NCBI RefSeq assembly: GCF_007991515.1 | Contig: NZ_BJYM01000019.1 | Coordinates: forward strand, 34,935 to 98,934 | Origin: Oceanobacillus sojae | GTDB lineage: Bacteria; Bacillota; Bacilli; Bacillales; Amphibacillaceae | Direction: 5' to 3' | Length of the DNA: 64,000 bases | Shown: positions 26,071 through 34,897 of the stretch, in pieces | Layout: each line of letters opens with the position of its first letter | How positions within the stretch are numbered: position 1 is the stretch's first letter | Position numbers and translations under genes: made by a program | The notes under the pieces: model-generated | The model's input: the letters and a program-made list of their open reading frames with translations, nothing else | Database searches by the model: none | What the model was told of the DNA's origin: nothing

Positions 26071-27142
26071 ATGGGGGAGGAATTTTCTTCCTAAGCGATT
26101 TTTAATTCAACTGACGGTCATTAATATGATTGTAATTGTAGCTTTTGTGATGCTCAGCAGCTGGGCAATTTACAATACAGCCTGTATGCTGGCAGATGGA
26201 TTGACCTCAATGACTGAGCAAAAACAAAATCAGTTTCAGGCAACACTTTTTCAATATTTATGGATATTTAGTATTTCTGCTGTTATTTTAGGAAGCCTGA
26301 TCCATTTTTACTTAACGAAAAAAATGATCCAGCCATTAAGAGAATTAATTCAATCCACGAAAGAGATGAAGCAGGGACAGTACCCCAGCTCCATTCATGT
26401 AAAGGGGAACGGAGAAGTAGGCGAATTAATTCGCCATTTTAATGATCTGGTTCAACAGTTGGAAACCAATGAGCAACAAAGAAAAAATCTTGTATCCGAT
26501 TTATCGCATGAATTCCGTACGCCGCTGACAAATTTAAATGGCTACTTGCTTGCTTTGCAAAAAGGTGTAATGGAAGGTGATAAGAATTTATATCAATCTC
26601 TTTATGCAGAGTCATTTAAACTCACACAATTGGTGGAGCAAATGGAACAGTTGAAAGAATGGGATGATATGCAAATATATTCTTTTCATGAAAAAGAACT
26701 AACTAATATGAAGGAATTCATTGAAAGATCAATTAAAATATTTCATTGGCCTTTGGAAAAGAAACAGATTGAATTAAAAACAGATATTCAAACTGGTACT
26801 GCTGTTATAAATCGTACAAGTATTTCTCAGGTCATCAGCAATTTAATGGATAATGCGATTCGTTATTATGACGATGCAGGACCAATTAATATAAAAGGTG
26901 AAAAGATTCATAATGAATATAAAGTTTCTATAACAGGGCCGGGCAGATCCCTTTCAGAAAAAGATAACGAGAGAATCTTTGAACGTTTTTATCGTATCGA
27001 AACCTCCAGATCACGGGAATTTGGGGGATCTGGTTTAGGTCTTGCGATTTCAAAGGAAATCATTGAACGGCACTATGGAAAAATAGACGTCCATTCTGAA
27101 GCACATGTGCATACTTTTTGGTTTGTTATCCCTTGTTCCTAA
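26057..27142 (+). CDS. Sensor histidine kinase
   Basis: A 361-residue kinase: two transmembrane segments (about 18-40 and 66-86) with a very short external loop, a HAMP domain, HisKA with DLSHEFRTPLTNLNGYL (H151), and an HATPase domain with ISQVISNLMDNAIRYYDD (N box) and GGSGLGLAIS (G2). The G1 box reads ITGPGRSLSE rather than DxGxG, so the conserved adenine-binding Asp is missing. A short extracellular loop of some 25 residues suggests sensing in or at the membrane. Start TTG 26057 overlaps the regulator gene; no better start lies downstream. Function probably coupled to the thiol-redox genes. Confidence 0.87.
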   Translation: MLQNKWGRNFLPKRFLIQLTVINMIVIVAFVMLSSWAIYNTACMLADGLTSMTEQKQNQFQATLFQYLWIFSISAVILGSLIHFYLTKKMIQPLRELIQSTKEMKQGQYPSSIHVKGNGEVGELIRHFNDLVQQLETNEQQRKNLVSDLSHEFRTPLTNLNGYLLALQKGVMEGDKNLYQSLYAESFKLTQLVEQMEQLKEWDDMQIYSFHEKELTNMKEFIERSIKIFHWPLEKKQIELKTDIQTGTAVINRTSISQVISNLMDNAIRYYDDAGPINIKGEKIHNEYKVSITGPGRSLSEKDNERIFERFYRIETSRSREFGGSGLGLAISKEIIERHYGKIDVHSEAHVHTFWFVIPCS

Positions 27143-27309
27143 GCTATTGAGAAAACTAAATTATAAAGAGCGATAGTTGATAATAACTTGTATTGAACAT
27201 TAAGGTTAATTGTGTTTATTAGTTAAAAGTAACGAACCATTTATAAATAATATCAGTAAACAAACAAGGTAAAAAATTTGAATTAAACTATTGTAGGGAG
27301 GCACAGTGA

Positions 27310-27885
27310 ATGAAAAGGTTCGGAGCTATTTTTATTATTATTGGTGTTATTTGTTTGGGCGTATTTGGTTATCAATTTTTGGGGCATCAACAATCTCAAA
27401 AACAGTCATTAGCTCAAGCTGAAGAAAAGATAAATCAAGAAGTAGGACTAGTTGGCGATAGGAATGCTATAGAGACATTTGAAGTAGAAGATCAAGAAGC
27501 GTTTGCAACATTGGAAATTCCAAAACTCGGAAAAACTTTACCAGTTGTTGAAGGAACAGATCCAGATGCATTAGAAAAAGGAGTTGGTCATTTATCAAAT
27601 TCTGTACATCCAGATCAAGATGAACAAATCCTTTTATCCGGTCATCGTGACACAGTTTTCAGAGACTTTGGTGAATTAGAATTAGGAGATACATTTGTAG
27701 TTAATATGCCATATGGGGAGTACACATACGAAATTAGAGATACCGAGATTGTTCCAGAAGATGATACTTTTGTGATTGGAGAAATGGGAGAAGAAGTTCT
27801 TGTCGTAACTACCTGTTATCCATTCCATATGGTTGGGAATGCGCCGGATCGTTTTGTTGCTTATGCTTATCCGGTAAATAAATAA
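27310..27885 (+). CDS. srtD: Class D sortase
   Basis: A 191-residue transpeptidase with an N-terminal signal anchor (residues 1-24), the sortase barrel and the catalytic triad H112 (SGHRDT), C169 (VVTTCYPF) and R181 (APDRFVAYAYP). The TTCYPF form and GHRDTVF are class D marks. Class D sortases attach LPxTA or similar proteins to the wall, often in sporulating cells. No sorting-signal substrate gene is seen within this window. ATG 27310 follows GGGAGGCAC. It lies 167 bases after the kinase and is possibly expressed on its own. Confidence 0.88.
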   Translation: MKRFGAIFIIIGVICLGVFGYQFLGHQQSQKQSLAQAEEKINQEVGLVGDRNAIETFEVEDQEAFATLEIPKLGKTLPVVEGTDPDALEKGVGHLSNSVHPDQDEQILLSGHRDTVFRDFGELELGDTFVVNMPYGEYTYEIRDTEIVPEDDTFVIGEMGEEVLVVTTCYPFHMVGNAPDRFVAYAYPVNK

Positions 27886-28068
27886 ATCAACATAATAGAG
27901 AGAGTTTATAGAATTTACAAAGTGAGATAAGTAATTAGTGATTAATTCTGTTAGAAGGTATTAATACAAAAGATTCACATAGCAATAATGTATTTTAGCA
28001 AATAGCATCTTGCCTTTTTAATTCATCTCTCTATTTATAATGTCTCTGTAGAAAAGGTGGTTATTACT

Positions 28069-28962
28069 GTGAATATAGATAATTTGGAAATGTTTTGTAA
28101 GGTAATTGAACAAGGCAGTATTAGCCAAGTAGCTCGAACAAGCTATGTAACACAACCTGCAGTAACGAGTAAAATACGACAAATGGAAAATCATTATGGA
28201 GTTGCTTTATTTGATCGTGATGGCAGCTCAATACGAGTTACAAATGCAGGCTCTAAATTATATCCTTACGCTAAGGAAATCGTTGAATACTATAAACGAT
28301 CTCAAGTAGTAATGGACAATATATCTAATGATAAAGAGGAAACATTACATGTTGGAGCCAGCTTAACAATCGGAGAATATCTTCTGCCAAAAGTGTTAGG
28401 TAAGTTTCAAAAAAAGTACAGAAATATTGAGTTTAGTTTAGCTATTGGAAATACACCTACTATCATATCTAAATTAGAAAGTTCGGAAATTGATATTGCT
28501 TTAGTGGAAGGCATGGTTATGCATAAAGATTTTCACATTGAGAAATTTGCTAAAGATGAGCTGATCCTGATAATTCCGAAGAACCATCATTGGAAAAATC
28601 AAGAGTCGATAAATATCGAAGATTTAACGAAAGAGAAGATCCTTCTTAGAGAAAATGATGCAGGTGCCCGAAAAATTATAGAATCAGTATTTGCAGAAAA
28701 TAATGTTTTGGAGGGAATACGACATTATTTAGAGCTTGGAAGTACACAGGCAATTATCAGCGGCGTTGAGTCTGGTCTTGGAGTTGGAATAATCCCTAAA
28801 CTATCTGTTGCACATGAACTTGAATTGGGAGTTGTTAAACATATGCCTATTTCGAATATAGCTATTTCTAGAAATTTATGGATAGTAAAAAGACCAACAA
28901 GATTCCCCAAAAGCAGTATTAACATATTTACTCAATTTTTGAAAGAAGGAAAGAGGTTTTAA
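28069..28962 (+). CDS. LysR family transcriptional regulator
   Basis: A 297-residue LTTR. Winged helix-turn-helix ISQVARTSYVTQPAVTSKIR (about residues 18-37) and a LysR substrate domain (LHVGASLTIGEYLLPKVL, then the conserved GVESGLGVGIIPKL). Close to the CysL/YwfK style of sulfur-related regulators but not clearly one. GTG 28069 has AAAGGTGG 5 bases upstream, preferred over GTG 28057. It is upstream of and parallel to the sulfide-oxidation genes, separated by a terminator and 500 bases, so control of that operon is only suggested. Confidence 0.85.
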   Translation: MNIDNLEMFCKVIEQGSISQVARTSYVTQPAVTSKIRQMENHYGVALFDRDGSSIRVTNAGSKLYPYAKEIVEYYKRSQVVMDNISNDKEETLHVGASLTIGEYLLPKVLGKFQKKYRNIEFSLAIGNTPTIISKLESSEIDIALVEGMVMHKDFHIEKFAKDELILIIPKNHHWKNQESINIEDLTKEKILLRENDAGARKIIESVFAENNVLEGIRHYLELGSTQAIISGVESGLGVGIIPKLSVAHELELGVVKHMPISNIAISRNLWIVKRPTRFPKSSINIFTQFLKEGKRF

Positions 28963-29477
28963 ATTTTAAGATTAAATGTATTATACACTTTTTTATAAAT
29001 ATAAGAAATAAAATATTTCAAACATAAGTTTTTATAAACAGAGGTTGTACAATTTGATTAAGAAAATATTAAAAATCTGTACCAGTTACTGAAGAAACAT
29101 AGTAACGGTACAGATTTTTTAATTAATAGAATCGTATAAAACTATTAAAATGAGAACTCCAATAAGAGTTATCTAAAGATAAAACAGTAACAATGTAGTT
29201 GTATCTGCATGGATAAACTAACATGTGTTTTCAAACCAGGTTTTATTTTGAAAACGATCTTTTTTAAGGATAATAAAATGTTATACCCTATAATATTCTT
29301 CTATACTTTATAAAGGTTTTTATATAGTAGGATAACAATAACAGTAAAATATATAATTAATGGATTTTTCAGATGTAGATTATTAAAGTAATGTAATCTG
29401 GAAAGTTTTGATTAATTAAGTAAAATTATTTATTTTCAAATCTATCTTTAAAACAAATCAATTTAGGAGGGAAAAAA
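28963..29477. other. Intergenic region with terminator
   Basis: AT-rich 500 bases holding a strong terminator at 29071. Beyond it a TATACCCTATAAT sequence near 29281 and AT-rich DNA precede the next gene. No CstR-like palindrome was found. Confidence 0.4.
29071..29120 (+). terminator. Rho-independent terminator after the LysR gene
   Basis: AATCTGTACC-A-GTTACT pairs with AGTAAC-GGTACAGATT, one bulged A, with six T. Long stem (about 16 bp). Confidence 0.85.
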
Positions 29478-30677
29478 TTGCGTGAAACTAAATTTTCTAA
29501 AATTGTTATAGCTGGTGCTGGATCAGCGGGGATTTCAATTGCATCTCGAATCATACGAAATGCACCCTATTTAAAAGGAAATATAACGATTGTTGACCCT
29601 TCCGAGGATCATTATTATCAGCCTTTATGGACCTTAGTCGGCGGAGGACAATCTAAATTAGAAGATTCTCATCGAAAACAAGAAACCCTTATACCTGATG
29701 GTGTTCAATGGATTAAAGAATATGTGGCTGAATTTATGCCGGATACAAATTCTATTATGACAGATGCACAGACACTGATTCATTATGATTTTCTGGTTGT
29801 AGCGACTGGTATTGAAATAAAATGGGACAGCGTTAAAGGACTGAAAGAAGCAATTGGAAAAAATGGTGTCTGCAGTAATTACTCACCTGAATTCGTGGAA
29901 AGTACTTGGGAAAATATTAGAAATTTTTCAGGTGGAACCGCTATATTTACTCAGCCAAGTACCCCAATTAAGTGCGGGGGAGCTCCACAAAAAATTATGT
30001 ACCTGGCAGATGATTATTTCAACAATTCTGGTGTCCGTTCAAAAACAAAAATACAATTTATTTCTGGTACGGGAAATATTTTTGCAGTGCCCACCTATGC
30101 GAAAACATTAGAACAGGTTATTGATCGAAAAGGCATCGAAACAACCTATATGACAGATTTGATTGAAATAGATGGGGAGAATAAATTAGCGGTCTTCGAA
30201 AATATAGAAACAAATAAAAAATTGAAAGTTAATTATGACATGATCCATGTTACGCCACCAATGGGAGCTCCCAGCTTTATAGCGGCCAGTCCGCTTGCAG
30301 ATGCAGCCGGTTGGGTGGATGTCAATCCTTATACACTTCAACATAAAACGTTCCAAAATATATTTAGTGCTGGTGATTCATCCGGTCTTCCAACATCTAA
30401 AACAGGAGCAGCCATACGTAAACAAGCTCCTGTAGTTGCTGAAAATATTCTTTCTATCATGAACGGCAGACAGATGAAAGCAAAATATGATGGCTATACA
30501 TCCTGCCCCTTGGTGACAGGTGTCAACAAATTGGTAATGGCGGAATTTGATTATGATAAAAATCCACAGGAAACTTTTCCAATTGACCAATCAAAAGAAA
30601 GAAGGAGTATGTATATTGTGAAGAAAAATCTGCTGCCAATTATGTACTGGAATGGAATGTTGAAAGGAACAATGTAA
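29478..30677 (+). CDS. sqr: Type II sulfide:quinone oxidoreductase
   Basis: A 399-residue FAD flavoprotein. VIAGAGSAGISIASRI is the FAD loop; TPIKCGGAPQKIMYLADDYF carries one active-site Cys and YTSCPLVTGVNKLVMAEFDY the other, followed by ETFPIDQSKERRSMYIVKK, all as in the SQOR/type II SQR branch. It oxidises H2S to a persulfide on a low-molecular thiol and sends electrons to menaquinone. TTG 29478 follows AGGAGGG. First gene of an operon with DUF1641, CstB-like and TauE-like genes, which matches the known sulfide-detoxification route. Confidence 0.92.
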   Translation: MRETKFSKIVIAGAGSAGISIASRIIRNAPYLKGNITIVDPSEDHYYQPLWTLVGGGQSKLEDSHRKQETLIPDGVQWIKEYVAEFMPDTNSIMTDAQTLIHYDFLVVATGIEIKWDSVKGLKEAIGKNGVCSNYSPEFVESTWENIRNFSGGTAIFTQPSTPIKCGGAPQKIMYLADDYFNNSGVRSKTKIQFISGTGNIFAVPTYAKTLEQVIDRKGIETTYMTDLIEIDGENKLAVFENIETNKKLKVNYDMIHVTPPMGAPSFIAASPLADAAGWVDVNPYTLQHKTFQNIFSAGDSSGLPTSKTGAAIRKQAPVVAENILSIMNGRQMKAKYDGYTSCPLVTGVNKLVMAEFDYDKNPQETFPIDQSKERRSMYIVKKNLLPIMYWNGMLKGTM

Positions 30678-30731
30678 TGAAATAATACAACTTTATTAAT
30701 ACTAGTATATTTATGAAATGGAGGTTTAAAA

Positions 30732-31292
30732 TTGGACACTACTCAAAAGCAGTCAACGATGGATGATGTAATACAAGAACTGGAGAAAAAGGAACAGGTA
30801 GACGCTTTATATTATCTCGTCCAAAAACTGCCTGATTTTGTGTCAAGAGTACAGACGCTGGATGATAAATTGGAATTTATTGAGAATGTCATCGAAGACA
30901 AACAATCGTTATCTACTATTAGTAATGAAATAGAAGAAAAAATCGAAAACCTGCATATTAATCAAGAACATTTAACTGCTCTTCTAGAACTGATGCATTT
31001 ATTGCCTAAGTTAGTTCCATTATTAAAAAAGGCTGATGAAATTTCTCAGTTCGTTACTGACTTTTCAACCGATACAGCATCTGTTGAATATGCATTAAAA
31101 GGAATAAATGATATTATTCCACTGGATAAAGCAGCCAAGGTTATAAAGGAGACAAATGAACAGTATAAACAGAATGAAAATACTGCTCATTTTTCATTGT
31201 ATGGAATGTACCGTTTATTGAAGGATCCAACCATTCAAAAAGGATTCCGATATTTAGAATCATTCCTTGAAGTTGTAGACAAAGAAAAATAA
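30732..31292 (+). CDS. DUF1641-type protein
   Basis: A 186-residue, mostly helical, acidic protein (QKLPDFVSRVQTLDDKLEF, MHLLPKLVPLLKKADEI) ending with SLYGMYRLLKDPTIQKGFRY, the conserved C-terminal motif of DUF1641 proteins. The family is often found next to SQR or formate dehydrogenase genes and its function is unknown. TTG 30732 follows TGGAGG. Position between SQR and the persulfide dioxygenase suggests it helps SQR at the membrane, though there is no transmembrane helix. Confidence 0.82.
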   Translation: MDTTQKQSTMDDVIQELEKKEQVDALYYLVQKLPDFVSRVQTLDDKLEFIENVIEDKQSLSTISNEIEEKIENLHINQEHLTALLELMHLLPKLVPLLKKADEISQFVTDFSTDTASVEYALKGINDIIPLDKAAKVIKETNEQYKQNENTAHFSLYGMYRLLKDPTIQKGFRYLESFLEVVDKEK

Positions 31293-31313
31293 TGAATGAT
31301 GGAGGGAATACGT

Positions 31314-32723
31314 ATGTTTTTACGTTCTTTTTTTGATGAAAATTTAGCTCAAATGTCTTATTTAATTGGATGTCAACAAACTAATGAAGCGATTATTATT
31401 GATCCGGTACGCGAGACAGAAGCCTATTTTGAAACAGCCGAAAAGGAAGGATTGAAAATTATTGCTGCTGCGGAAACACATATACATGCAGATTTTCTTT
31501 CTGGAGCAAGAGAGTTGGCAGTTAACCATGATATAAAACTTTATTTATCTGATGAAGGCGATGAAGATTGGAAGTACGACTATGCGGAAAACATAAATGC
31601 TTCTTTACTGAAAGATGGAAGTGAATTTAAACTTGGTAAAATTAAATTTGAGGTAATGCATACGCCAGGTCATACTCCAGAAAGTATTTCCTTTATTTTA
31701 ACGGATGAAGGTGGCGGATCTAAAGAACCAATGGGCATTTTTACTGGGGATTTTGTTTTTGTTGGTGACATTGGCAGGCCTGATTTATTGGAAAAAGCTG
31801 CCGGGATAGCTGATACAGCCGAAATAGGGGCCAGACAAATGTTTCATTCCCTGCAAAAATTTAAACAACTGCCGGATTTTCTGCAAGTATGGCCGGGACA
31901 CGGAGCAGGAAGTGCCTGTGGAAAAGCACTTGGGGCTGTTCCAATGACAACAGTAGGCTATGAAAAAATCAATAATTGGGCATTGCGAACAAATAATGAA
32001 GAAGAATTTGTAAAGATTCTTCTATCCGGACAACCTGAACCGCCCCGATATTTTGCCATGATGAAAAAGTTAAACAAAATCGGCCCTGACCTTATTAACC
32101 AAGAGCAAACAACTCAACTATCGAGTGTTTCCGAATTAGAAAAAATTAAAAATGATGCTGTATTGATAGATACAAGAGATGCTTTTGAATTTTCCAAAGC
32201 ACATTTAAAAGAATCTATAAACATTCCATTTAATAAATCATTTACAAACTGGGCCGGCTGGTTACTGGACTATGATCATGATATTATTTTGATTGCTTCT
32301 GAAAAGAATATTAAGGCAATAAAGATGAGCCTGCGTTCTATAGGATTAGATAAAGTGATAGCAGCAGCTGAACCATCGCTTGCTTTAGAAGATGAAAATA
32401 AACTGGAAAGTTATGATGAAATATCTGTGCAACAATTACAAAAATATTTACAGGATGACAATTATTATCTTATTGATGTCCGAAATAATTCAGAGTTGGA
32501 AGAAGGAAGAATTGCTGGTGCACACCATATTATGTTAGGCACACTTGTTGATCAAATTGAAGAATTACCTAAAGAAAAAACATATTTGATGCAATGTCGT
32601 TCTGGTGCACGTTCAGCAATTGCTACCAGTCTGATGCAGGCAAATGGTTTTAAAAATGTATTGAACGTAAAAGGCGGATACTTAGCATGGACGAAAGAAA
32701 AGTTTCCAATAACAAAGAGATGA
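31314..32723 (+). CDS. cstB: CstB-like persulfide dioxygenase / rhodanese fusion
   Basis: A 469-residue three-part enzyme. Residues 1-245: metallo-beta-lactamase fold of ETHE1 type with ETHIHADF (H56, H58, D60), HTPGHTPES and TGDFVFVGDIGRPDL. Then a rhodanese-homology domain without Cys (VLIDTRDAFEFSKAHL), and a C-terminal rhodanese with catalytic Cys in MQCRSGARSAIA. This is the architecture of S. aureus CstB, which oxidises persulfides to thiosulfate and sulfite. ATG 31314 follows GGAGGG; the upstream start at 31296 is unlikely. Next to SQR and TauE, as in the Staphylococcus cst operon. Confidence 0.9.
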   Translation: MFLRSFFDENLAQMSYLIGCQQTNEAIIIDPVRETEAYFETAEKEGLKIIAAAETHIHADFLSGARELAVNHDIKLYLSDEGDEDWKYDYAENINASLLKDGSEFKLGKIKFEVMHTPGHTPESISFILTDEGGGSKEPMGIFTGDFVFVGDIGRPDLLEKAAGIADTAEIGARQMFHSLQKFKQLPDFLQVWPGHGAGSACGKALGAVPMTTVGYEKINNWALRTNNEEEFVKILLSGQPEPPRYFAMMKKLNKIGPDLINQEQTTQLSSVSELEKIKNDAVLIDTRDAFEFSKAHLKESINIPFNKSFTNWAGWLLDYDHDIILIASEKNIKAIKMSLRSIGLDKVIAAAEPSLALEDENKLESYDEISVQQLQKYLQDDNYYLIDVRNNSELEEGRIAGAHHIMLGTLVDQIEELPKEKTYLMQCRSGARSAIATSLMQANGFKNVLNVKGGYLAWTKEKFPITKR

Positions 32724-32824
32724 CACGCTTTATCGTTTTAGTAACTGTATAATCATTATGTTTTTACTAGAAGATGGAATGTAAGAAAGTAACATGCTAG
32801 AATCGATTGGAAACAGGTGATCAA

Positions 32825-33601
32825 ATGGAATTAGGCTTTATTATTGTATTATTTTTAATTGGGCTCTTTGCATCGTTTGTATCTGGAATGTTGGGTATTG
32901 GTGGTTCAATTGTTAATTATCCACTTTTATTATATATTCCGGTACTACTCGGAGTAGGCTCCTTATCTTCATCAGAAGTTGCCGGTATTTTAGCTATTCA
33001 AGTTTTCTTTTCAACAATTAGTGGCATGTGGGCATATAGAAATGATGGATATCTAAATAAATCTTTAATATTAACGATGGGAATTTCTGTTTTAGTTGGA
33101 AGTTTTATAGGTGGATTCGGTTCTGATTTATTATCAGATAGTAATATTAATTTGGTGTATGCAATTTTGGCAACCGTTGCTGCGATTATGATGTTTGTAC
33201 CCAAGAAACATGTAGAGGAGCAGGAGAACAGTCAAGTGAAATTTAATTATTTAATTGCGATTATTTCAGCATTTATTGTTGGGGTGGGAGCAGGAATCGT
33301 AGGTGCTGCCGGTGCATTTCTACTTGTTCCGATTATGCTTGTGGTATTAAATATACCTACTAGGGTAACAATTGCTTCCTCATTAGCAATCACTTTTTTA
33401 TCCTCCATTGGATCAGCTATGGGAAAAATTATCACTGATCAAGTATTATACGGACCAGCAGCTGTCATGATAATTGCCAGCTTAATTGCTGCTCCAATTG
33501 GTGCAATTATTGGAAAAAGAATGAATATCAAAATTTTAAGGACCATATTAGCACTTTTAATATTTGTTACTGCAATTAAAATCTGGACAGATATTATTTG
33601 A
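32825..33601 (+). CDS. TauE/SafE family sulfite exporter
   Basis: A 258-residue membrane protein with about eight hydrophobic segments and two repeats, each starting with FVSGMLGIGGSIVNYPLL and IVGAAGAFLLVPIML, the signature of TauE/SafE (DUF81). In the cst-type pathway it exports sulfite or thiosulfate from persulfide oxidation. ATG 32825 follows CAGGTGA; a TTG at 32807 is less likely. It lies 101 bases after the cstB-like gene. Confidence 0.87.
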   Translation: MELGFIIVLFLIGLFASFVSGMLGIGGSIVNYPLLLYIPVLLGVGSLSSSEVAGILAIQVFFSTISGMWAYRNDGYLNKSLILTMGISVLVGSFIGGFGSDLLSDSNINLVYAILATVAAIMMFVPKKHVEEQENSQVKFNYLIAIISAFIVGVGAGIVGAAGAFLLVPIMLVVLNIPTRVTIASSLAITFLSSIGSAMGKIITDQVLYGPAAVMIIASLIAAPIGAIIGKRMNIKILRTILALLIFVTAIKIWTDII

Positions 33602-33620
33602 TTAATTTTATCTTTTCCAT

Positions 33621-33911
33621 ATGCAGACAACTAATAATTACGAGGGGACAGGGGCGAGTCAAGTTATAACAGTATATACATCAACATTATGTCCGGTATG
33701 TGGCATGGTGAAAAGTTTTCTAGATTCTTTTGAAGTTCCTTACAAAGAAGTGAATGTGGATATGAGTCCTGTAGCAATGTTTCACTTAATTTCAAAAGCA
33801 AGAAGGTTATCTGTACCACAGACTATTATAAATGGAAAACGGATTTCAGGATTTAAACCAGAAAAAATAATGCAAGCCTTAATTATTGAAGAACGAAGCT
33901 TTATGCATTGA
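33621..33911 (+). CDS. Glutaredoxin-like protein (CPVC)
   Basis: A 96-residue glutaredoxin-fold protein, TLCPVCGMVKSFLDSFEVPY holding the CxxC and LSVPQTIINGKRISGF the cis-Pro and GGxx-like end. It fits NrdH/YruB-type glutaredoxins and would transfer sulfane sulfur or reduce disulfides in the sulfide pathway. ATG 33621 has no clear ribosome binding site; an internal start after GAGGGG (33641) is conceivable but lacks an ATG. Ends just before the operon terminator at 34061. Confidence 0.78.
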   Translation: MQTTNNYEGTGASQVITVYTSTLCPVCGMVKSFLDSFEVPYKEVNVDMSPVAMFHLISKARRLSVPQTIINGKRISGFKPEKIMQALIIEERSFMH

Positions 33912-34103
33912 GATGAATAAGAAAAAAAGTAATGGGGTAAAGTTTTTTTGCATTACTTTACTATTATAAACATCCTGTTCTTCCGTGAGTTAGTATACAT
34001 AAATTATATTCAGATTTCGTGTTATCTGCCAATATGATTGTGTCAGATAAATTGTTAATAAAAAATCACTTATCTTTTTAGCCGGAGATAAGTGATTTTT
34101 ATT
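33912..34103. other. Intergenic region ending at the IS remnant
   Basis: Contains the strong terminator at 34061. Nothing else was recognised. Confidence 0.4.
34061..34100. terminator. Bidirectional terminator of the sulfide operon
   Basis: AAAAATCACTTATCT / AGATAAGTGATTTTT, 15-base perfect stem with T-runs on both strands. The IS remnant begins 3 bases later. Confidence 0.85.
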
Positions 34104-34361
34104 GGTTCTATACTGAATGTGGTGGTGTCCTCCGTTCCATCGCCAGATGGAACGGAGACAAAAAAATACACTTATTTTCCTCTCTCTGTTAACCTTGAGT
34201 TGTCAAGACAAAAGGAACGGGAGAGGAAAAGAGTGCACCAACATTTTATCACAGAGTTATCAGGAATTAAAGATACGTATGTAGATGTTTGGGATATCAG
34301 AGAAGAAGAAAATTATTTTATTGCGGAATTATTCACGAAACAGCGCAAACAGAAGTGTCCT
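34104..34361 (+). mobile_element. 5' fragment of an ISL3-like insertion sequence
   Basis: Begins with GGTTCTATACTGAATGTGG, which looks like a left terminal repeat of the ISL3 family, followed by a 12-base perfect hairpin (CTCCGTTCCATC / GATGGAACGGAG, 34130-34157) of the sort that blocks read-in. A transposase start GTG 34233 after GGGAGAGG opens FITELSGIKDTYVDVWDIRE and ends at KQRKQKCP, the N-terminal zinc-finger start of ISL3-type transposases, where the CPxCG motif should continue. It stops there and joins an aldo/keto reductase tail. Family call is moderate. Confidence 0.6.
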
Positions 34362-34363
34362 TA

Positions 34364-34653
34364 GGCATCGCAGTAACACCCTGGACCCTTTTGCAAAAAG
34401 AAGGTTTACAAGGAAGCCAGATGTGCAAACTCCCCGTTCTAAAATTGATCCTGTGGGTAAAAGTTTTTTTGATAATATAGATGAAGCTGACCAACGGATT
34501 ATCGAAAGAGTTGGTGAAATAGCAGATAAATACGATGTAACACGTGCTCAGATTGCACTTGTATGGGTGTTAAACAAAGAAGAAATTACATCTCCCATTA
34601 TTGGAGCAACGAAAGTGGAACAGTTTGAAGATCCATACATGCTTTCGATATAA
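34364..34653 (+). pseudogene. C-terminal fragment of an aldo/keto reductase, frameshifted
   Basis: GIAVTPW (frame A), then after one missing base near 34384 the frame continues as PFAKRRFTRKPDVQTPRSKIDP, followed by DEADQRIIERVGEIADKY, TRAQIALVWVLNKEEITSPI and IGATKVEQFEDP. This is the last third of an AKR barrel. The N-terminal two thirds with the catalytic Tyr are missing and replaced by an IS fragment, so an insertion followed by deletion is the simplest history. Confidence 0.8.
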
Positions 34654-34897
34654 ATTTACAACAGGGGCACATCGATTATTTGGAAGAACCTTATTTACCA
34701 CATCACCTAATAGGATTTGAATAATAGTTAGATTTTTGCAAGTCTTTTCTATAAATTATCAAATTGTAACTGATTAAGAAATATTGTTTGCCATACAATT
34801 ATTATGTTGTATGGTTTTTTTATTCGTGATAAGATATCTAAATATTATGATTGTTATTTAAAGATGTCTATTTTTAGTATGAAGGCGGGGAAAAGTA

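Noticed and set aside
29270..29330. CstR-type operator before the SQR gene
   Set aside because: TATACCCTATAAT is not symmetric and lacks the GC-rich core of CsoR/CstR sites.
34092..34232. Reading frame from GTG 34092 into the transposase fragment
   Set aside because: The GTG lies in the terminator stem and the first 47 codons cross the IS end and hairpin; the real transposase start is GTG 34233.
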